Below are positions 1 through 9,400 of a DNA stretch of 64,000 nucleotides, piece by piece. The stretch comes from Halobellus salinus (GTDB lineage: Archaea > Halobacteriota > Halobacteria > Halobacteriales > Haloferacaceae). The translations under genes were made by a program, and so were the position numbers. The notes under the pieces are model-generated. The model searched no databases. It was not told where the DNA came from and saw only the letters and a list, made by a program, of their open reading frames with translations. Numbering within the stretch: the first letter of the stretch is position 1; each line of letters starts with the position of its first letter. The stretch spans positions 62,001 through 126,000 of the forward strand of contig NZ_BMOC01000005.1 in NCBI RefSeq assembly GCF_014646875.1, read 5' to 3'.

Positions 1-143
1 ACAGTCGGGACGGCCGGACCGCCCGAGCGGGGAATCGGTCGGGGGCGGGCGTCCGACCGGGAACACTGCGAACGTCCGGCGGGGGCCGTGAGACCGCGAC
101 CCTCGGAAGGGTTATCCCTCCACTCGTAGTACGTTCGTTCGCA

Positions 144-350
144 ATGGCAAACGGAAAGGTTGATTTCTTCAACGACACAGGCGGCTACGGTTTCATTTCG
201 ACTGACGACGGCGACCTCGACGACGACGAAGACGTGTTCTTCCACATGGAGGACGTCGGCGGCGAAGACCTCACCGAGGGGACCGAGGTCGAGTTCGACA
301 TCGAGTCCTCTCCCAAGGGGCCTCGCGCGTCGAACGTCGTCCGGCAGTAA
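144..350 (+). CDS. cspA: Cold-shock domain protein (CspA-like)
   Basis: A 68-residue single-domain protein of the cold-shock family, which binds single-stranded RNA or DNA and acts as an RNA chaperone in the cytoplasm. The RNP1-like stretch GGYGFIS lies near residues 13-19 and the RNP2-like stretch DVFFHM near 30-35; both are the expected aromatic nucleic-acid-binding strands. The length is that of a complete bacterial-type Csp. The acidic insert DDGDLDDDED between the strands is a haloadaptation. It appears to be monocistronic: a TATA-like ggttatccc lies about 30 bases before the ATG and a T run follows the stop. Confidence 0.95.
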   Translation: MANGKVDFFNDTGGYGFISTDDGDLDDDEDVFFHMEDVGGEDLTEGTEVEFDIESSPKGPRASNVVRQ

Positions 351-390
351 CACCAACACACCCGTCGCACACGGCGGCGGACCGAGATCC

Positions 391-400
391 GATTTTTTCA
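391..400 (+). terminator. T-rich terminator after cspA
   Basis: A run of six T residues lies about 40 bases after the cspA stop and before the converging exporter operon. T runs act as intrinsic terminators in archaea. Assignment is by position and composition only. Confidence 0.45.
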
Positions 401-480
401 CCACACACAACGGGCGTAGTGGCAGCCGTCTGCCTCGTGCGACGGCGAGAGCGAGCCGGACCACACGACATCTACCCGGA

Positions 481-1548
481 TCAGAGCGCGTCGGCGTCGA
501 CGCGGTCGACGAGCCGGTGGAGCCCGAGGTAGACCGCGATCGCGAGCAGGGCCACACTCGCGACTGCGAGGAAGTCGGCGGTGGCGGGGCTGCCGATGCC
601 GAGCCGGGCGGCGGCGGTGACCGGCCCGTGCGGCAGGAGTGTGGTCCCGCCGATCACGAACAGGACCGCGATGGAGTAGAGGAACTGCGCGGCGCGTCGG
701 TCGGGCGAGACCAGCGCGACCGCCGCCCCGAGCCCGCAGACGAGTAGCGCGAGGCCGGCAACGAGCGTGACGAGCGCCATCGCGTTGGCGACGCTGGTCC
801 CGTTGAGTTCGAGCAGCACGATCCAGGCCCCGGCCTGGATCGGCGCGAGGCCCGCCGCGGCCGCGAGTTTCCCGTCAACGACGTCGTGGAGGGTGACAGG
901 CGCGACCCGGAGGAGTTCGAGCGTGCCGCGGTCGATCTCCTCGGTGACGGAGTCCACCGTGATCGACCCGGAAATGAACACCGGCAACACCAGAAGCAGC
1001 GGTAACAGGATGGTGTAGGTGAACCCGAAGTACGGGCTGGAGTCGGTCTCCGGCGGGAGTTCGAGCGGCGTCGACGACAGGAACGCCGCTCGGTCGGTCC
1101 GCTCGGCGCGCTCGAAGGCGCGGAGCACGTCGCGCAGTTGCACCACAACGACCGTGGTCTGGACGTTGGAGTCGGGCGCGACCGCCCTGACGAACACCCG
1201 CTCGTCGCGGGTTTCGGCCACGACCACGGCGTCGATGCCGGTCGCGCGGTACTCCTGGAACGCCCGCATCGCTGCCTCCTCGGTGCGGTATGGCTGTGCG
1301 TCGACCCCGCGAACCTCCTGCGAGGCGCTGATCAGGTCCTCAGCCGCGTCGCCGGTGACCGCGACGTCGACCTCAGCGCCGCCGACCTGGCCCGGGTCGT
1401 ACAGCGACACGAGCCCGACAACTAGGAACGACGAGAACGCCGCGATGAGCAGCTGGAGCGCGAGCGCTAGTACGATGGTCTTCTCCTTCCGAAGGCTCCC
1501 CAGCTCTCGGCGGGCGATGGTGACACGCGAGTCGGTGCGGTCACGCAA
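481..1548 (-). CDS. ABC-2 type transporter permease subunit
   Basis: A 355-residue integral membrane protein of the ABC-2 (NatB-like) permease family. An N-terminal membrane anchor near residues 26-48 is followed by an extracytoplasmic domain of about 130 residues, then about five membrane segments from residue 175 onward. The stretch after the second segment, containing EEIDRGTLELLRVAPV, is the typical cytoplasmic coupling region of this family. It is the last gene of an operon with a second permease and the ATPase, and its start overlaps the previous gene's stop by 8 bases. The substrate is unknown; ABC-2 systems export drugs, polysaccharide, sodium or lipids. Confidence 0.85.
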   Translation of the reverse strand: MRDRTDSRVTIARRELGSLRKEKTIVLALALQLLIAAFSSFLVVGLVSLYDPGQVGGAEVDVAVTGDAAEDLISASQEVRGVDAQPYRTEEAAMRAFQEYRATGIDAVVVAETRDERVFVRAVAPDSNVQTTVVVVQLRDVLRAFERAERTDRAAFLSSTPLELPPETDSSPYFGFTYTILLPLLLVLPVFISGSITVDSVTEEIDRGTLELLRVAPVTLHDVVDGKLAAAAGLAPIQAGAWIVLLELNGTSVANAMALVTLVAGLALLVCGLGAAVALVSPDRRAAQFLYSIAVLFVIGGTTLLPHGPVTAAARLGIGSPATADFLAVASVALLAIAVYLGLHRLVDRVDADAL

Positions 1549-3385
1549 GCCGGGTCACCACCGTGAGGTTGTACGCGGCGTGCACCGCGATGCTCCCGAC
1601 CAACGCGGCGGCGTACCACCGGAGGTTCCGGCGCGCGCCCGACGCGGCGATGGCGGTGGTGACGACGTGGAGCGCGAGCGGCGCGAGAAACAGCGCGACT
1701 CCGGTCGAGACCCCGATCCCCGAGGGCGCGAACGCCGCCTGCCCCAACACCAGTTCGGGGAGCCCCACAACCTGAACAACCGCGGTGAACTTCTCGCCGA
1801 CGAAGAAGCCGAGCCCCGCCAGCCCGCCGAGCACGAGCGCGGTCCGCCGGGTCCGCGAGAACCGGTCGGCCTCGAACGCCGCGAGGAGGTGAAGGCTCTT
1901 TGCGACCTCCTCAACGACCGCGACCGCGACCAGGACGACCGGAACCGTCACCGACACCGGCAGCGCGAACAGGGTCGCGACCACGAGCAACTCCGCGACG
2001 AACACGAACGGCACCGACAGCCCCGCGAGGACGGCGGCGTCCCGCGGCCGGGTGACCCGCACCGCGAGCGCGTCCAGCAACTTCAGCGGGACGGGACGCT
2101 GGGTGAAGAGGTCCTCCTCGCGGTAGATGCCGGTGCCGAGCAGGAACAGCACGCCGGCACACAGGGCGAATGGAAGCGTTGCGAACGCGAACTCCGCGGG
2201 AGCGACCGACTGCAGCGGCTGGAGGTCCCGGACCACCACGGTGAGCGGGGAGATCAGCGCGATCGGCGTGACGTTCGCGAAGATCGCCGGCACGAACGTA
2301 TAAGAGGTCAGGAACACCGAGACGGTCACGGTCACGAAGGTGAGTTCCTTGAACGACCGCGCGAACATCGCGCCCGCAAACGTTGCCGAAAGGAAGAGCA
2401 GCGCGATCGGCAGCGCCGCCGCAACCGCGACGATGCTGCCGCCGACCGCGACCGCAACGAGCGTGGTAAGGCCGACCAGCAGCCCCAGATACGGCAGCGT
2501 TTTCCCCGCCACGATGTCGCCGGGCGAGACCGGGGCCACGAGCAGGAGTTCCCCGCGGCGGTTGATTCGTTCGTTGAGTATGGTCGACCCGTACGCCTGG
2601 ATCACGAAGTTCATCGGCACCAGAAAGGCGAACGCCAACACCAACGACCCGAACGGGAACGGCGGCTGGATCTCCGCTGGCGACCCCGACCCGCCGCCGC
2701 TCAGGGGGTTGAGACCGTCGAGTGCCGGGACGCCGAGCGGGCCACCCGCCCCGCCGCCACCGTCACCCTCGCCAGCGCCGCCGCCCTCGCCACCGCCAGC
2801 GCCGCCGCCACCGCTAGCGCCGCCGCCCTCGCCACCGCCAGCGCCGTCCCCGCCGTCACCACTACCACTGATCCCGCGACCGTCACCCTCGTCGGCGGTG
2901 ACGGAGTCCGGGAGCGCCGCCGACCGGGAGGCGTACTCCACCACAACCACGACTGGGAACGCCGAAGAGCCGTTTTCCTCGGCGCGCATCAGCCCCACGT
3001 TGTGGGCGCGCACCGCCGACCGGAACGCCCCGGCCGCGGCCCGCCCCTTCTGGGAGTTTGCCACCACCACGTCGCCGTCCCGGACCAACACTTCGACGCG
3101 GCCCGCGCGGAACGCGTCGGGATCTGGTGGCTGAGCGTCGAGCGCGACGCTGCTTTCGACGGGCGCGCGGTAGGGGCTGTCGGGTGCGACGCCGACCCGG
3201 TAGATGTCGCGGTCGAGTGCGACCCCGCCCCCGGCGGCGCCCGCAGCGACGACACCGCCCGCGAGGAGGAGCGCGATCACGCCCAGGGCAGCGGTCCGGC
3301 GGTCCACCACGCCCGCCGAGCGTTCGACCTCCCACCGGGCGATTCGGAGGACGGCGCGCAGGTGGTCGCGCGGCGACCGTCTCAC
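1541..3385 (-). CDS. ABC-2 permease fused to PrsW-like intramembrane protease domain
   Basis: A 614-residue fusion. Residues 1-430 form an ABC-2 permease: one N-terminal anchor, an extracytoplasmic domain, then about six membrane segments from residue 240. A linker of almost only Gly, Ala, Ser, Asp and Glu occupies about residues 165-215. Residues 440-614 match the PrsW/CPBP metalloprotease pattern, with EEVAK near 490, FFVGE about 35 residues later, a His in ALHVV and a terminal HAAYN. PrsW proteins cleave membrane proteins such as anti-sigma factors; here a role in export or in processing the transported peptide is inference. It overlaps the ATPase gene by 4 bases and the second permease by 8, so the three are one operon. 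Confidence 0.85.
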   Translation of the reverse strand: MRRSPRDHLRAVLRIARWEVERSAGVVDRRTAALGVIALLLAGGVVAAGAAGGGVALDRDIYRVGVAPDSPYRAPVESSVALDAQPPDPDAFRAGRVEVLVRDGDVVVANSQKGRAAAGAFRSAVRAHNVGLMRAEENGSSAFPVVVVVEYASRSAALPDSVTADEGDGRGISGSGDGGDGAGGGEGGGASGGGGAGGGEGGGAGEGDGGGGAGGPLGVPALDGLNPLSGGGSGSPAEIQPPFPFGSLVLAFAFLVPMNFVIQAYGSTILNERINRRGELLLVAPVSPGDIVAGKTLPYLGLLVGLTTLVAVAVGGSIVAVAAALPIALLFLSATFAGAMFARSFKELTFVTVTVSVFLTSYTFVPAIFANVTPIALISPLTVVVRDLQPLQSVAPAEFAFATLPFALCAGVLFLLGTGIYREEDLFTQRPVPLKLLDALAVRVTRPRDAAVLAGLSVPFVFVAELLVVATLFALPVSVTVPVVLVAVAVVEEVAKSLHLLAAFEADRFSRTRRTALVLGGLAGLGFFVGEKFTAVVQVVGLPELVLGQAAFAPSGIGVSTGVALFLAPLALHVVTTAIAASGARRNLRWYAAALVGSIAVHAAYNLTVVTRLA

Positions 3386-4413
3386 CGTCGGTCGCCCCCG
3401 GGGCCGTCGGGCGCGTCGCGCCCCGCGGATCCGGGCGTTGACGGCGCCGGCGGGTCGTCGGGATTGCGTGTCGCGGATCCGTTATCGCCCGCACCCGCCG
3501 GTTCGCGGCCGCGGTCGGTCCCCGTGTCGGGCGTCCCGCGGGCGAGGTCGAGAAAGATGTCCTCTAAGCTCTGTTCTCGGGTCCGGATGTCGACCACGCG
3601 CCCGCCCGCCGTTGCGGCGTCGTCTCTGAGCGCGTCGACGGCGTCCATGTTCGGGACGGTCGTGCGGTGGCGTTCGGCCTCGCTTCCCGCCACCGGCTCG
3701 CTGGCTTCGAGGGGCACACTCGTGAACACGTGGTAGGTGGTCTCCCCGTAGGTCTCGCGGATCCGAGGAACAGTCCCGCGGGCGATGATCTCCCCGCGAT
3801 TCAGGATCACGATCCGGTCGCAGACGCTTTCGACGTGGTAGAGGTTGTGGGCGCTGAACACCACCGTCTTCCCCCGGTCAGCCAGTTCGCGGGTGAACTC
3901 GAGGACGTAGTTCGTCGTCAGCGGGTCGAGTCCGGATGCGGGCTCGTCGTAGATCAGGAGGTCCGGGTCGTTGACTAGGGATCTCGCGATCGCGACCTTC
4001 CGCTTCATCCCCTTGGACATGTCCCCCAGCCGGCGTTCGCGGTGTTCCAGCTCCAGCCGGTCCAGCGTCGACTCAGTGCGCGTTCTGGCTTCCGCCCGCG
4101 GTACGTCATACAGGTCCGCGAAGAACTCCAGGTACGACCGGGGAGTCATGTCCTCGTAGAGGGGCGACTCCTCCGGCAGAAACCCCAGGTTTCGGTGGGT
4201 CTCGGTGTCGTCGGCGGCGCGGCCAGCGACTGTCGCGGTCCCTTCGGTGGGTTCGACCAACCCCGCGAGCATCTTCAGCGTCGTGGTCTTGCCGGCCCCG
4301 TTCGGCCCGACGATCCCGAAGATCTCCCCGGTTTCGACCGTGAAGTCGCTGCCCACCACGGCGGGGAAGTCGCCGTACGTCTTCCGGAGCCCTTCGACGC
4401 GTATCATCGCCAT
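3382..4413 (-). CDS. ABC transporter ATP-binding protein (exporter)
   Basis: A 343-residue ATPase that energises the two permeases encoded downstream. Walker A GPNGAGKT is at residues 36-43, the signature region GDMSKGMK at 130-137 (the NatA/CcmA-type variant of LSGGQ) and Walker B LLIYDEP at 152-158. The C-terminal 100 residues are a proline- and glycine-rich acidic tail typical of haloarchaeal versions. A second ATG two codons in (MIRVEG) is an alternative start. It is the first gene of a three-gene operon on the minus strand. The cargo cannot be told from sequence. Confidence 0.9.
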   Translation of the reverse strand: MAMIRVEGLRKTYGDFPAVVGSDFTVETGEIFGIVGPNGAGKTTTLKMLAGLVEPTEGTATVAGRAADDTETHRNLGFLPEESPLYEDMTPRSYLEFFADLYDVPRAEARTRTESTLDRLELEHRERRLGDMSKGMKRKVAIARSLVNDPDLLIYDEPASGLDPLTTNYVLEFTRELADRGKTVVFSAHNLYHVESVCDRIVILNRGEIIARGTVPRIRETYGETTYHVFTSVPLEASEPVAGSEAERHRTTVPNMDAVDALRDDAATAGGRVVDIRTREQSLEDIFLDLARGTPDTGTDRGREPAGAGDNGSATRNPDDPPAPSTPGSAGRDAPDGPGGDRR

Positions 4414-4500
4414 TACGCCTCGTCACGGAGCCCTCCGGATAAAACCCGTCGCCGCAGTATCGCTTCTGACTGTCCTCGTCCGGCGGCGGACGGATGCGGG

Positions 4501-4595
4501 CCGGTGTTGAGGCGTCGGGCCGGCGTTGAGGCGTCGGGCCGGTGTTGAGGCGTCGGGCCGGTGTTGAGGCGTCGGGCCGGCGTTGAGGCGTCGGG
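4501..4595. repeat. Five tandem copies of a 19-bp repeat
   Basis: The unit ccggtgttgaggcgtcggg is repeated five times without spacers in the divergent gap between the exporter ATPase and fbp. Copies differ only at base 5 (T in copies 1, 3 and 4; C in copies 2 and 5). The unit is not a multiple of three and no gene spans it. It looks like slippage expansion; a role in the divergent promoters is possible but unproven. Confidence 0.9.
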
Positions 4596-4703
4596 CCGGC
4601 CCCTACGCAACGCTGTTCGACCCGCGGCTCCGGTCCAACAAAGAGTTTATTCGGTCGGTCGACGCACGTCCGGGTGACGATCCCCTGCCGGAGCCACCCA
4701 CCA

Positions 4704-5600
4704 ATGAGCGACCCCGACACCACCGACCCGTCCGACCCCGAATCGATCACCGCGACCGTCGATGCCGTCGTCGACGTCGTCGCGCGTACGGCCCCGGAGG
4801 TCCGCGAGGGTCTCCCGGGTCGCCGTGTCGCCGCCGAAGGGCAGAACCCCTCGGGCGAGACCCAGATGGCCGCCGACGTGTTCGCCGACGACCTCCTGTG
4901 TGACCGACTCGGGGCGGTTTCGGGGGTCGGCACGTACGCCAGCGAGGAGCGGGAGGCGACGGTCGATGTCGGGTCGGGGGTGTCGGTCTGTGTCGATCCC
5001 CTCGACGGGTCGTCGAACCTCGAACCCAACGCCGCGATGGGGACGATTGTCGCGGTCTACGAAGGCCCGTTGCCGGCCACCGGCCACGACATCCGCGCGG
5101 CGGCGTACGTTCTCTACGGGCCGATCACCACGATGGTCGTCGCGAGAGGGGACAGCGTTACCGAGTACGTGATCCGCGACGGTGGCGACTACGACGTGCT
5201 CACGCGGGACGTACGACTCCCAGACGACCCGACGGTGTACGGGTTCGGCGGACGCGTCCCGAACTGGGTCGAGCCCTTCAAGGAGTTTGCCGCCGACGTG
5301 GAGTCGGATCCCTCCATGAAGCTCCGATACGGCGGGGCGATGATCGGCGACGTCAATCAGGTACTCACCTACGGTGGGATCTTCGCGTATCCGACGCTTT
5401 CGCACGCGCCGGAGAGCAAACTCCGGACCCAGTTCGAGGGGTACCCCGTCGGGTTCATCGTCGAGGCAGCTGGAGGGGCGTCCTCGGACGGCCACCAGTC
5501 GCTGTTGGACGTCGACCCCGGGGATCTCCACGCCCGGACGCCGGTGTACGTCGGTAACCAGCGACTGATCGACGACCTGGAGTCGCGGTTCGAGAAGTGA
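4704..5600 (+). CDS. fbp: Class I fructose-1,6-bisphosphatase
   Basis: A 298-residue cytoplasmic enzyme that hydrolyses fructose 1,6-bisphosphate to fructose 6-phosphate in gluconeogenesis. Metal-binding DPLDGSS is at residues 98-104 and the preceding acidic ASEE at 79-82. The second half carries the substrate-binding region characteristic of class I FBPase rather than inositol monophosphatase: KLRYGGAM, then [10 protein letters not shown], then [13 protein letters not shown] and an EAAGG motif. The start at 4704 (MSDPDTTD) is preferred over an in-frame ATG ten codons upstream because family homology begins after it. A TATA-like gagtttattc lies about 50 bases upstream. A mobile palindrome sits immediately after the stop codon. 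Confidence 0.9.
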   Translation: MSDPDTTDPSDPESITATVDAVVDVVARTAPEVREGLPGRRVAAEGQNPSGETQMAADVFADDLLCDRLGAVSGVGTYASEEREATVDVGSGVSVCVDPLDGSSNLEPNAAMGTIVAVYEGPLPATGHDIRAAAYVLYGPITTMVVARGDSVTEYVIRDGGDYDVLTRDVRLPDDPTVYGFGGRVPNWVEPFKEFAADVESDPSMKLRYGGAMIGDVNQVLTYGGIFAYPTLSHAPESKLRTQFEGYPVGFIVEAAGGASSDGHQSLLDVDPGDLHARTPVYVGNQRLIDDLESRFEK

Positions 5601-5604
5601 CTGA

Positions 5605-5682
5605 TACTGTCGGCTATAGTCGCGTGACGTATTTCGACACCCCGGGGTGTCGAAAACCTTCACGTAGTTATAGCCGACAGTA
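5605..5682. mobile_element. 78-bp palindromic MITE-like element, copy 1
   Basis: The element begins TACTGTCGGCTATA and ends with the exact reverse complement, TATAGCCGACAGTA. The centre is a 22-base palindrome (two arms TTCGACACCCC and its complement). It is flanked on both sides by TGA (5602-5604 and 5683-5685), read as a 3-bp target duplication. It differs from copies 2 and 3 at one base (C at 5657 instead of T). It encodes no transposase, so it would need one in trans. It inserted 1 base after the fbp stop codon and abuts a decayed gene. Confidence 0.85.
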
Positions 5683-5685
5683 TGA

Positions 5686-6047
5686 GGGGGAAGCCACCCC
5701 GGGGTCTGCGCGCGGGCGGTCGGGTGCTCCTCGGAGTCGAGCCTACGCGCGAGCGTCGGCACGGCGTCGGCGTCACCCAACTCTGTGCTCTGTGGCCGCG
5801 ATGCCGATGTCACTGCAGACGTCGGCCGCGAGAGCACGGATTCCTCCGTCCCGGTCTGCGGGCGCCTGCTGGGCGTTGGTGACTCTGCCGGGGGCCCCTG
5901 TTCGGCCAGCGTGGCGACGCTGTCCACCGCGCGCCGCCTGACGTTCGGGTCGTCGATCGTCAAAAGCGGCGGCACCGAGCCGATCTGCTCGGCCGGGATG
6001 TCCAGTTTGCCGGCGACGGTGCCGCTGCCGGCCCGGTCGGCCGACAC
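5686..6047 (-). pseudogene. Decayed HEAT-repeat protein gene
   Basis: From a GTG at 6047 the minus strand reads a HEAT-like helix pair (VPPLLTIDDPNVRRRAVDSV). The similarity then continues in another frame (GGIRALAADVCSDIG) and returns to the first (DADAVPTLARRLDSEE). This alternation of PBS-lyase-type HEAT units between frames points to at least two frameshifts in a formerly continuous gene. Its 3' end is cut by the mobile palindrome. HEAT-repeat proteins are protein-binding scaffolds; the original partner is unknown. Confidence 0.55.
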
Positions 6048-6464
6048 ACAAATATATAGTTCAGTTCAGAAAACGAGATTTAATCGAGTATCGGCTTCCA
6101 AGGTCTCAGTCGAGTTTGTTTTACAACGTATTATGGTGGATTCTATATAGCTGTGAACACGCACACATGACGCGTCCGTTTGCGTCGTGTCGTAGTGTGT
6201 CCGGAACGCGGAGGGCGTGGCGCCCGAGGATCCGGTCGCGGGCCCCCGCGTCGGATCGGGGCTCGCCCCGGGAGGCCCGCCGACCGGTTCCGTCGGCGTC
6301 GACGTCGACGTCGCGAACCGGGAGCCGGTCGGTGTCGGCTCCGCGTGGCACGGTCCCGTCGGTGGTGTGACCGGCGGCGCAAGCCCGTGCGTATCGCGTG
6401 GGTCTCCCGGCGGCGTCGCCGCCAGCGGCGAGTATAAGTGTGCCGTTCACGCAATGGGAGGCAT
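6048..6464. other. Intergenic region before the D-lactate dehydrogenase-like gene
   Basis: The first 100 bases are AT-rich (aaatatatagttcag and tttaatcgag) and could hold promoters for either neighbour. The rest is GC-rich with several short open frames but no recognisable protein. A purine-rich gggagg at 6456-6461 precedes the ATG at 6465 and could serve as a ribosome binding site. Confidence 0.4.
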
Positions 6465-9400
6465 ATGCCCGACCGCGACACCGACACGGTTCCGGACGGC
6501 GGCGTGGTGCGCTCGCCCGCCACCGACGGTCGCTCGGACTACCAGTACACCTCCGACGACGTCGAACGTCCGGAGATGGTTGCGGCGCTCAACGCCGCAG
6601 TCGACGGCGAGGTTCGCTTCGACACCTACACCAGACAGCTCTACGCGACCGACGCGAGCGCGTACGAAGTGACGCCGATCGGGGTGGTCTTCCCGACCTC
6701 GACCGCCGACGTCGCGAGCGTGGTGTCGTACTGCGCCGACGAGGGGATCCCGGTGTTGCCGCGCGGTGGGGGGACGAGTCTGGCTGGCCAGACGGTGAAC
6801 GAGGCGGTCGTCCTCGACTTCACGCGGCACATGGATTCGATTCGCGCGGTCGACCCCGACGCTCGCGAGGCGCGAGTCCAACCCGGAACCGTCCTCTCGG
6901 AGCTCAACAACCGGGTCGCCGAACACGGGCTCACGTTCGGCCCCGATCCCGCGGCGGGCGACCGGAGCGCGATCGGCGGCGCGATCGGCAACAACTCCAC
7001 GGGTGCGCACTCGCTGGTCTACGAGAAGACCGACCACTACGTCGCGGAGGCGGAGGTGGTCCTCGCCGACGGGACCGTGACCACGTTCGGCGAGGTTGCG
7101 GTCGCGGAACTCCGAGAACGCGCCGACCCCGACGGCGGCGCCGAAGCGCGGCTCGCCGCGGGCGTTGTTGCGGTGCTGGACGACCACGCCGACGAGATCC
7201 GCGACCGCTACCCGGAGATGAAGCGGAACGTCTCGGGGTACAACCTCGATCGGCTGCTCGCGGAGGCCGACGGCGAGTACGGCGAGGCGGGCGTGGTCAA
7301 CCTCGCCCGGCTCCTGGCGGGCAGCGAGGGTACGCTCGCTGTCGTGACGGAGGCGACCGTCGGGCTGGCGCCGCTCCCGGAGACGAAGTCGGTCGCGCTC
7401 CTGACCTACGACAGCGTCCTCGACGCTGTCAGCGACGTGGTCCACGTGCTGGAGCACGACCCCGCGGCGGTGGAACTCATCGACGACACGCTGATCGAAC
7501 TCGCTTCCGAGACCACGGCGTTCCGTGAGGTCGTGACGAAACTCCCTGAGGGGACCGACGCGGCGCTTCTGGTCGAGTTCTACGCCGCCGACGACCCGGC
7601 GGGCCGGGCGATGGTCAACGAACTGCTCGCAGGTCGGGTCCGCGGTCGCGGTGCGGAGGGTGACAGCGGCGTCGGCGGCAACGGAACCGACGACGGCGCC
7701 GGCCGCTACGCCTTCGACGCCTTGGAGGCCCACGACGAGGACGACCGAGCGGAGCTCTGGAAACTCCGGAAGGCGGGCAACCCGATCCTCTTGGGGCGGA
7801 CGAGCGACGCGAAACACATCAGCTTCCTCGAAGACTGTGCCGTCCCGCCGGAGCACCTCCCGAGGTTCGTCTCGGAGTTCCAGTCCGTCCTCGCGGAGCA
7901 CGGCACCTTCGCGGCGTTTTATGCCCACGCCGGCCCTGGCGTGCTTCACGTCCGGCCGCTGGTCGACACCAAATCCGGGGTCGAAGTGGAGTCGATGGAG
8001 GCCATCGCCGACGCGGTGACGGACCTGGTGGTCGAACTCGGCGGGTCCGTCTCCGGAGAGCACGGCGACGGCCACGCCCGGACCCAGTGGAACCGGAAGC
8101 TCTACGGCGACCAACTCTGGAACGCCTTCCGCGATCTCAAGACCGCGTTCGATCCCGACTGGCTGCTGAACCCCGGCCAGGTCTGCGGCGACGTCGAACT
8201 CACCGACGACCTCCGGTTCGACCCCGACTACGACTTCGAGGCGGGCTTCGAGTCGAACCTGGAGTGGGATACTGAAAACGGAATGCAGGGGATGGTGGAG
8301 CTGTGTCACGGCTGCGGCGGGTGCCGCACCCAGCAGTCGGAGGGCGGGGTGATGTGTCCCACCTTCCGCGCGGCCGACGAGGAGATCACAAGCACCCGCG
8401 GCCGGGCGAACATGCTCCGGCAGGCGATGAGCGGCGACCTCCCGGACGACCCCACCGACGACGCGTTCGTGACAGAGGTGATGGACCTCTGTATCGGGTG
8501 TAAGGGGTGTGCGAACGACTGCCCCAGCGAGGTCGATATGGCGAAGTTGAAAGCGGAGGTGACCCACGCACACCACCAGGAACACGGCTCGTCGGTCCGG
8601 TCGAGGCTGTTCGCCAACGTCGACACCCTCGCGAGGATCGGGAGCGCGCTCGCGCCGGTGTCGAACTGGGCGGCGAAGCTCCCCGGCGCCCGGACCGTGC
8701 TCGAAGAGACTGTGGGGATCGCGGGCGAACGGACGCTGCCGACCTTCCGTCGGGAGACGCTCCGGGACTGGTTCGACGCGCGCGGGGGGTCCCGCGTTCC
8801 GCAGGCCGACGCCGACAGGCGAGCGGTCCTCTTGCCGGACACCTACACCAACTACAGCCATCCGGCGGTCGGCAAGGCCGCGGTCCGCGTGCTCGAAGCC
8901 GCGGGCGTCCACGTGGCCCTCGCAGACACCACCGACAGCGGCCGGCCCGCGTTCTCGAAAGGCTTTCTCGACGCCGCGCGGGGGTCTGCACACAACGTGG
9001 TTGACGAACTCGCGCCGCGGATCGACGCGGGGTGGGACGTCGTGGTCGCGGAGCCCTCCGACGCGGTGATGCTCCAATCCGACTACGGCGACCTGCTCTC
9101 GGGCCCTGACGTGGATGGAGTCCGCGCAAACAGTTACGGTGTGTGTGAGTACGTCGACGCCTTTCGGTTGGATGGGGAGATCGAGTTCGACGCTCCCGAC
9201 TCGTCGCTGGCGTACCACGGCCACTGCCACCAGAAGGCCACGAAGAAAGACCACCACGCGGTCGGCGTGCTCCGGCGCGCGGGCTACCGTGTCGACCCCC
9301 TGGATTCGGGGTGTTGTGGGATGGCCGGAAGCTTCGGCTACGAGGCCGAACACCACGGCATGAGTGTGACGATCGGGGAGGAACTCGGATCCCAGGTCGA

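Noticed and set aside
1019-3736. A 905-codon plus-strand open frame
   Set aside because: It runs antisense across the two ABC-2 permease genes and into the ATPase gene. The product is an Arg/Pro-rich sequence without motifs.
5605-5682. Mobile palindrome as an IS630/mariner-type element with TA duplication
   Set aside because: TA flanks can be drawn, but the 3-bp TGA/TGA/TCA flanks fit all three sites. Removing 78+3 bases also restores the malate synthase peptide exactly.
5597-5941. Short open frame containing the peptide of the mobile palindrome
   Set aside because: The only shared part is the translated element; similar frames at 29350-29895 and 45115-45396 arise in the same way. They are not genes.
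6121-6450. Minus-strand open frame of 109 codons before the D-lactate dehydrogenase-like gene
   Set aside because: No motif, biased toward Arg/Asp as random GC-rich frames are, and no homology recognised.
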